Assembly (NCBI GenBank): GCA_964371715.1 | Contig: CAYJNO010000022.1 | Span: 1 to 31,704 of the forward strand | DNA: 31,704 nt | Direction: 5' to 3' | Source: CAYJNO01 sp964371715 | Lineage (GTDB): Bacteria > Bacillota_I > Bacilli_A > Erysipelotrichales > Erysipelotrichaceae | Part shown: positions 22,997-31,704 of the stretch, in pieces | Position numbering within the stretch: the first letter of the stretch is position 1 | How the letters are laid out: the number at the start of each line of letters is the position of its first letter | Made by a program: the position numbers and the translations under genes | The notes under the pieces: generated by a model | What the model was told of the DNA's origin: nothing | The model's database searches: none | The model's input: only the letters and a program-made list of their open reading frames with translations

Positions 22997-24295
22997 ATGA
23001 AAGCTTCAAAACTAATTTATATCATATTATTAATATTTACAGTAATTTTAGTCGTAAATCGTTTTAATAGTTTAAGAAATGATGATCAAGATCAAATTGA
23101 TTTTTTAATTGTTAACTTTGCAGATCGTATCAAAAATGAAGTTGACAAAAGTATTAATATTTTATATTTAATGGAGTATGCAATTTTAGAAGATATTGAT
23201 AATTTCACAGAAGAAAAGTTCATTGATTTAGTATCTGTGTTTTATGATGAAAAACAACATATTAATGTATCTTATATGCCTGATGGAATCGTTAAATACA
23301 TTTATAAGGAATCGGAGAGTGAAATTGCTAGAGTTGGAAACAATTTATTAGTTGATGATTATGCAAGTGTCGATGCCAGAACTACAATTGAATCAAAAAA
23401 GTTTGGGTTTTCGGGTCCTTTTAATTTGATTAGTGGTGAAAGTGCACTTATTGCAAGATTACCTATTTACAGTAGTGAAAATAATGTAGATTCATTTATT
23501 GGATTTATAAGCTTAGTAGTAAGCACTGATGCATTAATCGATAATTTAGAATTTGAAAGAATTGAAGATTTTAATTATCGATATAAATTGGTATCAAATT
23601 ATCAAGGAAATGAAGTTGTGTTTGATATTTCAGATAATTTTGATCCTGTATTTGCTAGTGAATATAAATTTAATATTGGAAATTCACAATGGATATTGTA
23701 TTTATATAATCCATCTATTATATCGAGCAACTTATATATATTAGTTGCTCTAACACTTACTACATTTGTTGCTTCGACTCTAGTTTATTTAGTAGTAAGA
23801 AAAGTAGAAACACTACAACAAGCTGCTAAAAAAGAAGTATATGTTGATCAACTTACAAGAGCTTATAATCGTAAGATGTTTGATAAGTTTATTAAAGAAG
23901 TAAAAAATGTAGATAAATTTACAATCTATTACATGGATTTAAATGATTTTAAACCTATAAATGATAATTATGGACATGAAGCAGGAGATAAATTATTAAT
24001 TGCATTTGTAGAAAGATGTAAGACAAATTTAAAGAAAGACACTCTTTTAATTAGAATGGGTGGAGATGAATTTGTGATTATCATTGATGAAGGCTTAAGT
24101 GATGATACAATTATTAGTATAAAAAATAGAATAGAAAACTTTAGCATGGAACAGTTTATAATTAATGATATATTAATAAAAATATCAGTCAGTATAGGAT
24201 ACGCATCATATCCTAAAGATGATACTAATATTCAAAATGTGTTAGCTTTGGCTGATCGAATGATGTATGATAACAAATCTAATAAGAAACGTTGA
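22997..24295 (+). CDS. membrane-anchored diguanylate cyclase with extracellular sensor
   Basis: A 432-residue protein. The N-terminal helix (about 4-22) and a second helix (about 246-268) frame an extracellular domain of roughly 220 residues, likely of the Cache/CHASE type, followed by a GGDEF domain. Key features: NDNYGHEAGDKLL and an intact MGGDEFVII at about 354-362, so it should make c-di-GMP from GTP. The canonical RxxD inhibitory site is replaced by LKKD, so product inhibition may be lost. RBS is weak (GTGG before ATG 22997). It is divergent from the acyltransferase, and upstream lies the EAL gene, giving a writer and eraser in one locus. Confidence 0.92.
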   Translation: MKASKLIYIILLIFTVILVVNRFNSLRNDDQDQIDFLIVNFADRIKNEVDKSINILYLMEYAILEDIDNFTEEKFIDLVSVFYDEKQHINVSYMPDGIVKYIYKESESEIARVGNNLLVDDYASVDARTTIESKKFGFSGPFNLISGESALIARLPIYSSENNVDSFIGFISLVVSTDALIDNLEFERIEDFNYRYKLVSNYQGNEVVFDISDNFDPVFASEYKFNIGNSQWILYLYNPSIISSNLYILVALTLTTFVASTLVYLVVRKVETLQQAAKKEVYVDQLTRAYNRKMFDKFIKEVKNVDKFTIYYMDLNDFKPINDNYGHEAGDKLLIAFVERCKTNLKKDTLLIRMGGDEFVIIIDEGLSDDTIISIKNRIENFSMEQFIINDILIKISVSIGYASYPKDDTNIQNVLALADRMMYDNKSNKKR

Positions 24296-24319
24296 ATTAA
24301 AAAGAATTAATTTTATAGC

Positions 24320-24347
24320 TTGAAAAGTAATAGCTTTTGAGTATAAT
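24320..24347 (+). promoter_or_regulatory. promoter for the valS T-box transcript
   Basis: TTGAAA (24320-24325), a 16-base spacer and TATAAT (24342-24347) give a good housekeeping promoter with the start near 24354, at the 5' edge of the T-box. Confidence 0.75.
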
Positions 24348-24353
24348 GATTAT

Positions 24354-24557
24354 AGATACATTGAATAGAAGGAAGTAATCCAGTGGTGACATAAAGAGAT
24401 TTTCTGTATGCTGTAAAGAAAACGAACACTTGATGAAAAGTAGTCTAGGAGTATAATTGGTGAACTTATAGTAATTAATTACGTATTGGGTGCGTTAAAC
24501 CTATTAGAGTTTAAATTAAGGTGGTACCACGCTATTGCGTCCTTTGTATCACCTTTT
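24354..24557 (+). promoter_or_regulatory. T-box riboswitch of valS
   Basis: Stem I shows AGTA (24374-24377), AGAGA (24395-24399), a distal hairpin TTTTCT/AGAAAA, and a lower helix ATCCAGTG (24378-24385) with CACTTGAT. The specifier loop reads GAAAAGTAG, with GTA, a Val codon, at 24440-24442, matching the gene. The T-box AAGGTGGTACCACG is at 24518-24531; its bulge TGGT pairs with an A discriminator, as expected for tRNA-Val. The antiterminator pairs AAGG with CCTT and ACGC with GCGT. The terminator pairs AAGGTG with CACCTT followed by TTTTT. Confidence 0.93.
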
Positions 24558-24580
24558 TATATTAATTAAAGGAGAAAAAA

Positions 24581-27190
24581 ATGCTGAATCAAAAATATGA
24601 CCACAAACTAGTTGAAAGTATTAAGTATGATGAATGGAAAAATTCTGGATACTTTACAGCTGGTGATAAAACAAAAGATCCATTTACAATTGTTATTCCA
24701 CCACCAAATGTAACAGGAAAATTACATCTAGGACATGCCTGGGATACGACTTTACAAGACATAATTGCAAGATATAAAAGAATGCAAGGATATGATATGT
24801 TATGGCTTAGTGGAATGGATCATGCTGGAATTGCAACTCAAGCTAAAGTTGATGAAAGATTAAAAAAAGAAGGGATATCTCGTTATGATATTGGTAGAGA
24901 AAACTTTTTAAATCGTGCTTGGGAATGGAAAGAAGAATATGCTGGTCATATTAGAAACCAATGGGCCAAAATGGGTTTATCTTTAGATTATAGTAGAGAA
25001 AGATTTACACTAGACGATGGATTAAGCGAAGCTGTAAGTAAAGTATTTGTTCAACTATACAATGAAGGTTTAATCTATCAAGGTGAAAGAATTATTAACT
25101 GGGATACAAAAGCAAAAACTGCATTAAGTAATATAGAAGTAATTCATAAAGAAGTAGAAGGGGCTTTTTATACTTTTAACTATGAAGTAGTAGAAACAAA
25201 AGAAAAAATAAGTGTTGCAACAACAAGACCAGAAACAATGTTTGGAGATGTTTGTGTTGTAGTTCATCCAGATGATGAAAGATATAAACATATACATAAT
25301 ATGCATGTCATTAATCCAGCTAATCATCAAAAATTACCAATAATAACAGATGACTATATTGATATCGAATTTGGTACAGGTGCAATGAAGTGTACGCCAG
25401 CACATGATCCAAATGACTTTACAATAGCAGAAAAATATAATTTGGAAAAAGTAATTTGTATGAATCCTGATGGTACAATGAATGAACTAGCAGGTGAATT
25501 TGAAGGTTTAGATCGTTTCGATGCTAGAAAAAAATTAGTAGAACGTATTGAAAAAGAAGGTAATTTAATTTCTATTGAAAAACATGTACATCAAGTTGGA
25601 CACTCAGAAAGAACAGATGTAATAGTTGAACCTTATTTATCTAAACAATGGTTTGTAAAAATGAAACCATTAGCAAAAGATGTTTTAGATCATCAACAAA
25701 ATGATGAAACAAAAATTGAGTTTTTCCCAAATCGCTTTGAAAAAACTTTCAATGGTTGGTTAGAAAATATTGAAGATTGGTGCATTTCTAGACAATTATG
25801 GTGGGGACATAGAATTCCAGCTTGGTATCATAAAGAAACTGAAGAAATTTATGTTGGACTAACACCGCCACAAGATATTGAAAACTATGTACAAGATGAA
25901 GATGTATTAGATACTTGGTTTTCAAGCGCATTATGGCCTTTTAGTACACTAGGATGGCCAAATGAAGATAGTGAAGATTTTAAACGTTATTATCCAAATG
26001 ACGTTTTAGTAACCGGATACGATATTATTTTCTTCTGGGTTGCAAGAATGGCATTTCAAGCTAGACACTTTACAAATAATTATCCATTTAAACATGTATT
26101 GATTCATGGTTTAATTAGAGATCCTGAAGGTAAAAAAATGTCTAAATCTTTAGGTAATGGTGTAGACCCAATGGATGTTATTGAGAAATATGGAGTAGAT
26201 GCGTTGAGATTTTTCTTAACAACAAATTCAACACCTGGACAAGACATGCGTTATATTCCAGAAAAAGTTGAATCTTCATGGAATTTCATTAATAAATTAT
26301 GGAATGCTTCAAGATATGTAATGATGAACATACCTGAAGACTTTGATAGAAATAATTTAGAATTAAAAGATTTATCAATTATCGATCAATGGATAATCGA
26401 TAAACTAAATGTGACCCTAACAAACATCAACAACAATATGAATAAATATGAGTTTGCTTTAGTAGGAAATGAATTATATAGTTTTGTATGGAATGATTTT
26501 TGTTCATGGTATATAGAATTTTCTAAATCTGGTTTAACAAGTGAAGATGTAAGTGTAAAAAATACAACAATATCAACGCTAATTCATGTATTAGGAAGTA
26601 TTGTAAAAATGTTACATCCTTTTATGCCATTTGTTACAGAAGAAATATATCAAGAGTTATATCAAACTAAAGATTCAATTGTAGTAAGTGATTTTGCGAA
26701 AGTTTTAAATAATTTAAACTTAACTGATGCAGGTAAAGTAGAAGATATAATTGAAATAATTACAGTTGTTAGAACTTTAAAAACTGAAAATGAATTAAAG
26801 CCATCATTAGAATTAGATGCATTAATTAAAGATGCTCAAGGAAATAATGTTGAATTATCTAAAGAAATTAAAGCTATAATTCATAAGATGGTTAAAGTAA
26901 CGCTTGTAGATGCAATTGAGGAAGAACTAGTAGTAAGGCCAATTGGGTTAGGTTCTATTAATTTACCAATGTCTCAAGTAGTAAATATTGAAGAAGAAAT
27001 TAAAAAATTAGAAAAAGAAAAAACAACATTAGCTAATGAGATAGCTCGTGGAGAAAAAATGTTGTCAAATGAGAACTTTGTAGCTAAGGCATCTGCAGAG
27101 AAAGTTGAAGCAGAAAAAGAAAAGCTTGCCAATTACAAAGCTCGATTTGAAATAGTTATCACTCAGTTAACTGAACTAAATAGTAAATAG
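24581..27190 (+). CDS. valS: valine--tRNA ligase
   Basis: Class I synthetase charging tRNA-Val; 869 residues, typical for ValRS. HIGH appears as HLGH at residues 49-52 (KLHLGHAWD), KMSKS at 519-523. The CP1 editing domain in between includes TTRPETMFGD and the Asp-containing GTGAMKCTPAHDPNDF. The catalytic domain ends with DALRFFLTT, followed by an anticodon-binding domain and a C-terminal coiled-coil arm (about 800-869, EEEIKKLEKEKTTLANEI and onward). AAAGGAG precedes ATG 24581. It is monocistronic under T-box control and ends at the following terminator. The usual partner folC is absent. Confidence 0.97.
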   Translation: MLNQKYDHKLVESIKYDEWKNSGYFTAGDKTKDPFTIVIPPPNVTGKLHLGHAWDTTLQDIIARYKRMQGYDMLWLSGMDHAGIATQAKVDERLKKEGISRYDIGRENFLNRAWEWKEEYAGHIRNQWAKMGLSLDYSRERFTLDDGLSEAVSKVFVQLYNEGLIYQGERIINWDTKAKTALSNIEVIHKEVEGAFYTFNYEVVETKEKISVATTRPETMFGDVCVVVHPDDERYKHIHNMHVINPANHQKLPIITDDYIDIEFGTGAMKCTPAHDPNDFTIAEKYNLEKVICMNPDGTMNELAGEFEGLDRFDARKKLVERIEKEGNLISIEKHVHQVGHSERTDVIVEPYLSKQWFVKMKPLAKDVLDHQQNDETKIEFFPNRFEKTFNGWLENIEDWCISRQLWWGHRIPAWYHKETEEIYVGLTPPQDIENYVQDEDVLDTWFSSALWPFSTLGWPNEDSEDFKRYYPNDVLVTGYDIIFFWVARMAFQARHFTNNYPFKHVLIHGLIRDPEGKKMSKSLGNGVDPMDVIEKYGVDALRFFLTTNSTPGQDMRYIPEKVESSWNFINKLWNASRYVMMNIPEDFDRNNLELKDLSIIDQWIIDKLNVTLTNINNNMNKYEFALVGNELYSFVWNDFCSWYIEFSKSGLTSEDVSVKNTTISTLIHVLGSIVKMLHPFMPFVTEEIYQELYQTKDSIVVSDFAKVLNNLNLTDAGKVEDIIEIITVVRTLKTENELKPSLELDALIKDAQGNNVELSKEIKAIIHKMVKVTLVDAIEEELVVRPIGLGSINLPMSQVVNIEEEIKKLEKEKTTLANEIARGEKMLSNENFVAKASAEKVEAEKEKLANYKARFEIVITQLTELNSK

Positions 27191-27211
27191 GGTAAAAAAG
27201 CCCATAAATTA

Positions 27212-27250
27212 AAAAAACACAATAAAATTTATTCATTTGTTGTGTTTTTT
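27212..27250 (+). terminator. intrinsic terminator of valS
   Basis: AAAAAACACAA (27212-27222) pairs with TTGTGTTTTTT (27240-27250), followed by ATTTA. A weak GGG/CCC hairpin lies just upstream (27190-27203). Confidence 0.82.
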
Positions 27251-27251
27251 A

Positions 27252-27281
27252 TTTACTATAATTCCTATAAACTGCTACAAT
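27252..27281 (+). promoter_or_regulatory. promoter for the zinc-ribbon/TPR gene
   Basis: TTTACT (27252-27257), an 18-base spacer and TACAAT (27276-27281), with the TGC extension, are directly after the valS terminator. The leader would be about 90 nt with AT-repeats. Confidence 0.55.
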
Positions 27282-27377
27282 AGAGTATGTAATAATTATT
27301 AAATAAATATATATATGTATATTAGTTCTTTTGAATGTGGGATAAAAGAGTAAAAATAATTAAATTGAGGTAAATTT

Positions 27378-28922
27378 ATGTATGATAAACTTGAAAGATT
27401 AAAAGAAGTAAATCACTATAAAGATATATGTGTAGTAATTGATAAAATTATTTTATCGCTTAATAGTGAGATACGTGACGATGAAGTTGTCTTGCTATAC
27501 AAAGAATTTTTTGATGCGATTGATCATAGCTATGATTATTCTATCTATTATAAAGTATTTCCTATATTGGTTGATTTAGCATGTGAGAATATTTTTAACA
27601 TACCATTTTTATATTTCATTACAAATGTAAAATATAATATTTCTATGATTAGTATGAATTTAATTTCTGATGAAGAGGTATCATCGTACCTTGATGCCTT
27701 GTATCGTTTAGATGATAAGTTTACTTTTGAACACACTATTTTTGATTACACATTTAATGATTTAAATAAAGTTGGATTAAAGAAAATAGACCAATTCTAT
27801 TTTGTTCACTGTGCACATATTATTAATACACATACTAATGATGGATATGCATACTTTAAGTATGGATTATTTAACAATGATTTTGAAGTAAGTTGTGCTA
27901 GATGTAATCATAAAGAAGTACTTAATATTAATGATGGAAAAATAGTTGCTAATAAAAAGTTAGAACTTAATATATATAATGAAAGAAAAATTTGGCGAAT
28001 TGAAGCTCTAACTAATGTTGATTTATTAAAGGAAGCTGAAAAAGTATCGAAGCTTGAAGGTAGTTATGTGTGTTCAAATTGTGGAGCTGAAAACGTGCCT
28101 TCAAAAGCAGCTGGGAAACACATACATGATAATCATAGAACTTTTGAAATTTCAGAGAAGTATTTATTAAGATTAAAAAGAATTTTAATTGATAAAATTG
28201 ATTATGAACAAGTAGAGTGGTATGATCGTTTAATTTTTAATTGTAAATACTTATCTGCATTATATATAGAATATTTTGGCGAAAATGATTTGAAATCATT
28301 AGAATTTTTATTAAAAAATGCCATAAGTGTTTATGAGTATTATGGTGATGCATATATCGAGTATTTAACTAATTCAGCATTAAAACAAATATCATCATAT
28401 TCAGAAGTTAACGAAGAGATTGCAGATTTATACACAATAATGGGATTAGCGTTATCCTTTAATAAAGAAACACCACAAAAAGATTTGGAAGTAGCTTTAA
28501 GTTATAGTAAAAAAGCATGTGATATTTATGACAAATTATTAGGGGAAGATAATGAAAAATCACTTGTGGCTAAGAAAAATTATTACTATAAATTAGCTGA
28601 AAGATTAAATGGCAAAATTTATGACTTTGCATTGATATTGGAAAAAATGTATAAAACAAATAAATTTAATGAATTAGATTTATTAAAATCTGAAGAAAGA
28701 TTAGCTCGTTTATATGATCTAAAAGGGGAGTATAATAATGCTTTAGAACTTAGAAAAATTCATTTATCAATGTATAGAAAACTGTATGGTGATGGAAGTA
28801 GTTATGTAGCTGAAGTAAAGCGCTTATTAGCTGAAACATATCGTAAAATGGGCAATGAAGAAATGGCCTTAAATCTACTAAATGAAGCTTTAGAAACACA
28901 TATTTCATATATGAATAACTAA
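27378..28922 (+). CDS. protein of unknown function with zinc-ribbon cysteines and TPR-like repeats
   Basis: A 514-residue soluble protein with no signal or membrane helix. Two CxxC pairs, C173/C176 (CARCNH) and C232/C235 (CSNCGAEN), could bind one zinc in a split ribbon, with the intervening residues forming the sheet. Residues about 265-514 are helical TPR-like repeats (SYSKKACDIYDKLLGEDN, NALELRKIHLSMYRKLYGDG, MALNLLNEALETH), of the type found in kinesin-light-chain-like repeats. The N-terminal 160 residues match nothing I know. It sits alone between terminators, so it has no operon context. A protein-binding scaffold is the safest description. GAGG before ATG 27378. Confidence 0.7.
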   Translation: MYDKLERLKEVNHYKDICVVIDKIILSLNSEIRDDEVVLLYKEFFDAIDHSYDYSIYYKVFPILVDLACENIFNIPFLYFITNVKYNISMISMNLISDEEVSSYLDALYRLDDKFTFEHTIFDYTFNDLNKVGLKKIDQFYFVHCAHIINTHTNDGYAYFKYGLFNNDFEVSCARCNHKEVLNINDGKIVANKKLELNIYNERKIWRIEALTNVDLLKEAEKVSKLEGSYVCSNCGAENVPSKAAGKHIHDNHRTFEISEKYLLRLKRILIDKIDYEQVEWYDRLIFNCKYLSALYIEYFGENDLKSLEFLLKNAISVYEYYGDAYIEYLTNSALKQISSYSEVNEEIADLYTIMGLALSFNKETPQKDLEVALSYSKKACDIYDKLLGEDNEKSLVAKKNYYYKLAERLNGKIYDFALILEKMYKTNKFNELDLLKSEERLARLYDLKGEYNNALELRKIHLSMYRKLYGDGSSYVAEVKRLLAETYRKMGNEEMALNLLNEALETHISYMNN

Positions 28923-28944
28923 CCTGACTATGTCAGGTTTTTTT
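28921..28944 (+). terminator. intrinsic terminator of the TPR gene
   Basis: A perfect 8-bp stem, AACCTGAC (28921-28928) with GTCAGGTT (28932-28939), has a TAT loop and then a T run, overlapping the stop codon. Confidence 0.9.
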
Positions 28945-28996
28945 ATTGCTTATTATAAATCAATATTTTCGTTATACATAAATTGCAGTTATTGTA

Positions 28997-29012
28997 TTGT
29001 AAACGCTTGCAT
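28997..29012. promoter_or_regulatory. catabolite-responsive element (cre) for CcpA
   Basis: TTGTAAACGCTTGCAT fits the consensus WTGNAARCGNWWWCAW at 15 of 16 positions (G for W at position 13). It overlaps the -35 of the ppdK promoter, a repressing position. CcpA itself is not in the window. Confidence 0.7.
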
Positions 29013-29025
29013 AATGTTATAGAAT
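28997..29025 (+). promoter_or_regulatory. ppdK promoter
   Basis: TTGTAA (28997-29002), a 17-base spacer and TAGAAT (29020-29025) fit a sigma-A promoter. An extended -10 reading (TGT plus TATAGA, 29018-29023) is an alternative. The -35 lies inside the cre. Confidence 0.6.
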
Positions 29026-29056
29026 TAAATTATGAATAATCTATAGGGAGGAATTT

Positions 29057-31687
29057 ATGCAACAAAAATTTGTGTATCAGTTTAAAGAAGGAAATGGTAC
29101 AATGCGTGAGTTACTTGGTGGTAAAGGGGCTAATCTTGCAGAAATGACAAGTTTAAATATGCCTGTACCACAAGGGTTTATTATTACTACAGAAGCATGT
29201 ACAAAGTACTATGAAGATGGAGAAATGATTATTCCTCCAATTATTAAAGAGATTAGAGAACATGTAGCTTTATTAGAGAAAGAGACTAATAAAGAATTTG
29301 GCGGACTTGAAAATCCATTACTTGTATCAGTAAGAAGTGGATCTAGAGCTAGTATGCCTGGAATGATGGATACTATATTGAACTTAGGTATTAATGATGA
29401 TGTAGTTGAAGTTCTTGGTAAAAAAAGTGGATCGAAACGTTTTGCGTATGATTCATACAGACGTTTTATTCAAATGTTTGCAGATGTAGTTATGGGTTTA
29501 CCTAAACATCGATTTGAAGTAATTATTGATGATATTAAAAAGGATAAAGGCGTTAAACTAGATAGTGAACTTGAAACAGAAGACTTAGTTGAAATGGTTA
29601 AACGATTTAAAGATTTCTATTTTGAAAATTTAAATGAGTATTTTCCAAATGATCCATATATACAATTAGAAAAAGCAGTTGAAGCTGTATTTAAGTCATG
29701 GAATAATGAAAGAGCAATCTTTTATCGTCGTATGAATGATATACCATCAAGTTGGGGAACTGCAGTAAATGTACAATCAATGGTTTTTGGAAATATGGGT
29801 GATGATTGTGGGACAGGCGTTGCATTTACTAGAAATCCTGCTACTGGTGAAAATATTTTATATGGGGAATTTTTGATGAATGCTCAAGGTGAAGATGTAG
29901 TAGCTGGAACAAGAACACCTCAAACAATTGATAAATTAAAAGATGTAATGCCAAAAGTATATGATGAGTTTGTAGAAATTTGTAATAAATTAGAAACACA
30001 TTACAAAGATATGCAAGATATGGAATTTACAATTGAAAATGAAAAACTATATATGCTGCAAACAAGAAATGGTAAAAGAACAGCACAAGCTGCATTAAAG
30101 ATTGCTACAGACATGGTTAATGATGGATTAATAGATAAAAAACAAGCATTATTAATGGTTGATCCAAAACAGTTAGATACATTATTACATCCTCAATTTG
30201 ATCAAGAAGAATTAAATAATGCAAAAGTTATTGCAAGTGGTTTACCAGCTTCACCAGGCGCAGCTTGCGGGAAAATTGTGTTTAGTGCTGAAGAAGCCTT
30301 AGAATTTACAAAGTATGGACATAAAGTCGTACTTGTAAGATTAGAAACTTCACCAGAAGATATTGAAGGGATGCATGTATCAGAAGGAATACTTACAGTT
30401 AGAGGTGGTATGACATCACATGCTGCTGTAGTTGCAAGAGGAATGGGTACTTGCTGTGTATCTGGTTGCGGAGAAATTGCAATTGATGAAGAAAATGGTT
30501 ATTTTACAGTAAATGATGTTACATATAATAAAGGAGAGTTTATTTCATTAGATGGATCAACTGGTAATATTTATGGGGAAGCAATTAAAACTGTACCTGC
30601 ATCTATAACTGGTGAATTTGAAACATTTATGTCATGGGCAGATGAAGTTAGAGTTTTAAAAGTAAGAACTAACGCTGATACTCCACATGATGCTCAACAG
30701 GCAATTACATTTGGAGCAGAAGGTATTGGTCTTACAAGAACAGAACATATGTTCTTTGATTCAAATAGAATCAAAGCAATGAGAGAAATGATTGTATCAA
30801 AATCGGTAGATCAAAGAAAAGTAGCACTTGCTAAATTATTGCCAATGCAAAGAGAAGATTTTGAAGGTATATATGAAGCAATGAAACATTATCCAGTTAC
30901 AATTAGATACTTAGATCCACCATTACATGAATTCTTACCAACTTCTTCATATGACATTACAACATTAGCAAATGATATGCATATGGATTTAAATGAATTA
31001 AAAAGTATAATTCAAAATTTACACGAATTTAATCCTATGATGGGACATAGAGGTTGTCGTTTAGCCATATCTTATCCAGAGATTGTAGAAATGCAAACTC
31101 AAGCAGTAATAACTGCAGCAATTAGTGTAACTAAAAGACATCCTGAATATAATTTAGTGCCTGAAATTATGATTCCACTAATTGGCGATTTAGCAGAGTT
31201 AAAATTTGTTAAAGAGATAGTTGTTAAAACAGCTGATAAAATAATTGCTGAAAGTGGAATTGATTTGAAATATATGGTTGGTACAATGATTGAGATTCCA
31301 CGTGCTGCATTACTGGCAGATGAGATTGCAAAAGAAGCAGAATTCTTTAGTTTTGGAACAAACGATTTAACTCAGATGACATTTGGATTCTCAAGAGATG
31401 ATGCTGGTGGATTTTTAACTCATTATTATGACAAAAAGATTTATGAACAAGACCCATTTGCTAAAGTAGACCAAGCAGGAGTAGGGAAATTAATGCAAAT
31501 TGCTGCAACAGAAGGACGTAAAACTAGACCAAATATTAAACTTGGTATCTGTGGTGAACATGGAGGTGATCCTTCAAGTATTGAGTTTTGTCATAAGCTT
31601 GGATTATCATATGTATCATGCTCTCCATTTAGAGTTCCGATAGCTCGTTTGGCAGCAGCTCAAGCACAAATTAAATATCCTAGATAA
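29057..31687 (+). CDS. ppdK: pyruvate, phosphate dikinase
   Basis: PPDK interconverts pyruvate + ATP + Pi and PEP + AMP + PPi in the cytoplasm; in anaerobes it often runs in the pyruvate-forming direction and uses PPi. The 876 residues match the family. The N-terminal ATP-grasp domain begins with ELLGGKGANLAEM and contains VSVRSGSRASMPGMMDT. The swivelling phosphohistidine domain carries GGMTSHAAVVARGMG with H455, the same number as in the Clostridium symbiosum enzyme. The C-terminal PEP barrel has TRTEHMFF, GTMIEIPRAAL, FGTNDLTQMTFGFSRDD and CGEHGGDPSS with the catalytic Cys. AGGGAGG precedes ATG 29057. The gene stands alone behind a cre-overlapped promoter. Confidence 0.97.
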   Translation: MQQKFVYQFKEGNGTMRELLGGKGANLAEMTSLNMPVPQGFIITTEACTKYYEDGEMIIPPIIKEIREHVALLEKETNKEFGGLENPLLVSVRSGSRASMPGMMDTILNLGINDDVVEVLGKKSGSKRFAYDSYRRFIQMFADVVMGLPKHRFEVIIDDIKKDKGVKLDSELETEDLVEMVKRFKDFYFENLNEYFPNDPYIQLEKAVEAVFKSWNNERAIFYRRMNDIPSSWGTAVNVQSMVFGNMGDDCGTGVAFTRNPATGENILYGEFLMNAQGEDVVAGTRTPQTIDKLKDVMPKVYDEFVEICNKLETHYKDMQDMEFTIENEKLYMLQTRNGKRTAQAALKIATDMVNDGLIDKKQALLMVDPKQLDTLLHPQFDQEELNNAKVIASGLPASPGAACGKIVFSAEEALEFTKYGHKVVLVRLETSPEDIEGMHVSEGILTVRGGMTSHAAVVARGMGTCCVSGCGEIAIDEENGYFTVNDVTYNKGEFISLDGSTGNIYGEAIKTVPASITGEFETFMSWADEVRVLKVRTNADTPHDAQQAITFGAEGIGLTRTEHMFFDSNRIKAMREMIVSKSVDQRKVALAKLLPMQREDFEGIYEAMKHYPVTIRYLDPPLHEFLPTSSYDITTLANDMHMDLNELKSIIQNLHEFNPMMGHRGCRLAISYPEIVEMQTQAVITAAISVTKRHPEYNLVPEIMIPLIGDLAELKFVKEIVVKTADKIIAESGIDLKYMVGTMIEIPRAALLADEIAKEAEFFSFGTNDLTQMTFGFSRDDAGGFLTHYYDKKIYEQDPFAKVDQAGVGKLMQIAATEGRKTRPNIKLGICGEHGGDPSSIEFCHKLGLSYVSCSPFRVPIARLAAAQAQIKYPR

Positions 31688-31704
31688 AAAAAGCCACTTC
31701 AATG

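Noticed and set aside
23553..23744. A 63-codon + strand frame inside the cyclase gene
   Set aside because: It lies wholly within the cyclase coding sequence in another frame with no ribosome site; a chance frame in AT-rich DNA.
31688..31704. Start of a terminator after ppdK
   Set aside because: Only 17 bases remain and the second arm is not visible, so no feature is called.

Overview
The window is a very AT-rich, standard-code bacterial chromosome segment (UGA is used as a stop, for example at the end of ndk). Several things point to a low-GC Bacillota lineage, probably near Erysipelotrichia or other Bacilli relatives: two T-box leaders, a hisS-aspS operon followed by a 6S-like RNA, UPF0154/YneF, a CcpA-type cre site, GGAGG ribosome sites and pyruvate phosphate dikinase. 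The organism makes peptidoglycan (transglycosylase present) and uses cyclic di-GMP. The taxon is inferred from gene content only. Nothing looks like a prophage, insertion sequence, tRNA/rRNA gene or CRISPR array. Almost everything is on the + strand; only the acyltransferase is on the - strand.

Layout. 1-5.3 kb: fabD with its own terminator, a MATE exporter, then a run from a clear promoter at 2458: a NusG-domain-II membrane protein and a Gx/ECF-S-type membrane protein (an EetA/EetB-like pair), rimO and a flavodoxin-fold reductase. 5.3-9.0 kb: T-box leader, hisS-aspS, a 6S-like RNA and yneF. 9.0-12.5 kb: a monofunctional transglycosylase, an M29 aminopeptidase, and a DUF2779 protein combining a Cas4/RecB-like four-cysteine module with a DEDD-exonuclease-like domain. 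12.5-15.5 kb: ndk, an orphan type IV pilin-like protein, a secreted/anchored InlB-like repeat protein and a small orphan protein. 15.5-18.9 kb: a short leader, then a four-gene run of a split chromate-type transporter pair, an m5C rRNA methyltransferase and RsuA. 19.0-24.3 kb: a c-di-GMP island with a two-sensor degenerate-GGDEF/intact-EAL protein, a divergent acyltransferase-3 and a sensor diguanylate cyclase. 24.3-27.2 kb: T-box leader and valS. 27.4-28.9 kb: a zinc-ribbon/TPR protein of unknown function. 29.0-31.7 kb: ppdK behind a cre-overlapped promoter.

How the parts work together. Much of the window is core translation (HisRS, AspRS, ValRS, RimO, RsmF-like, RsuA, 6S RNA) with tRNA-sensing riboswitches. 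Interleaved are envelope and signalling modules: the pilin and repeat protein, the c-di-GMP writer and eraser around an envelope acyltransferase, and a possible flavin/quinone electron-transfer pair. No clear new defence or mobile system was found. The best candidates for new biology are the GACAC overlapping Asp/His specifier in the hisS-aspS T-box, the c-di-GMP/acyltransferase island with a likely leaderless acyltransferase mRNA, the DUF2779 double-nuclease architecture, the pilin/repeat-protein locus, and the six-codon leader plus hairpin before the chromate transporter pair.
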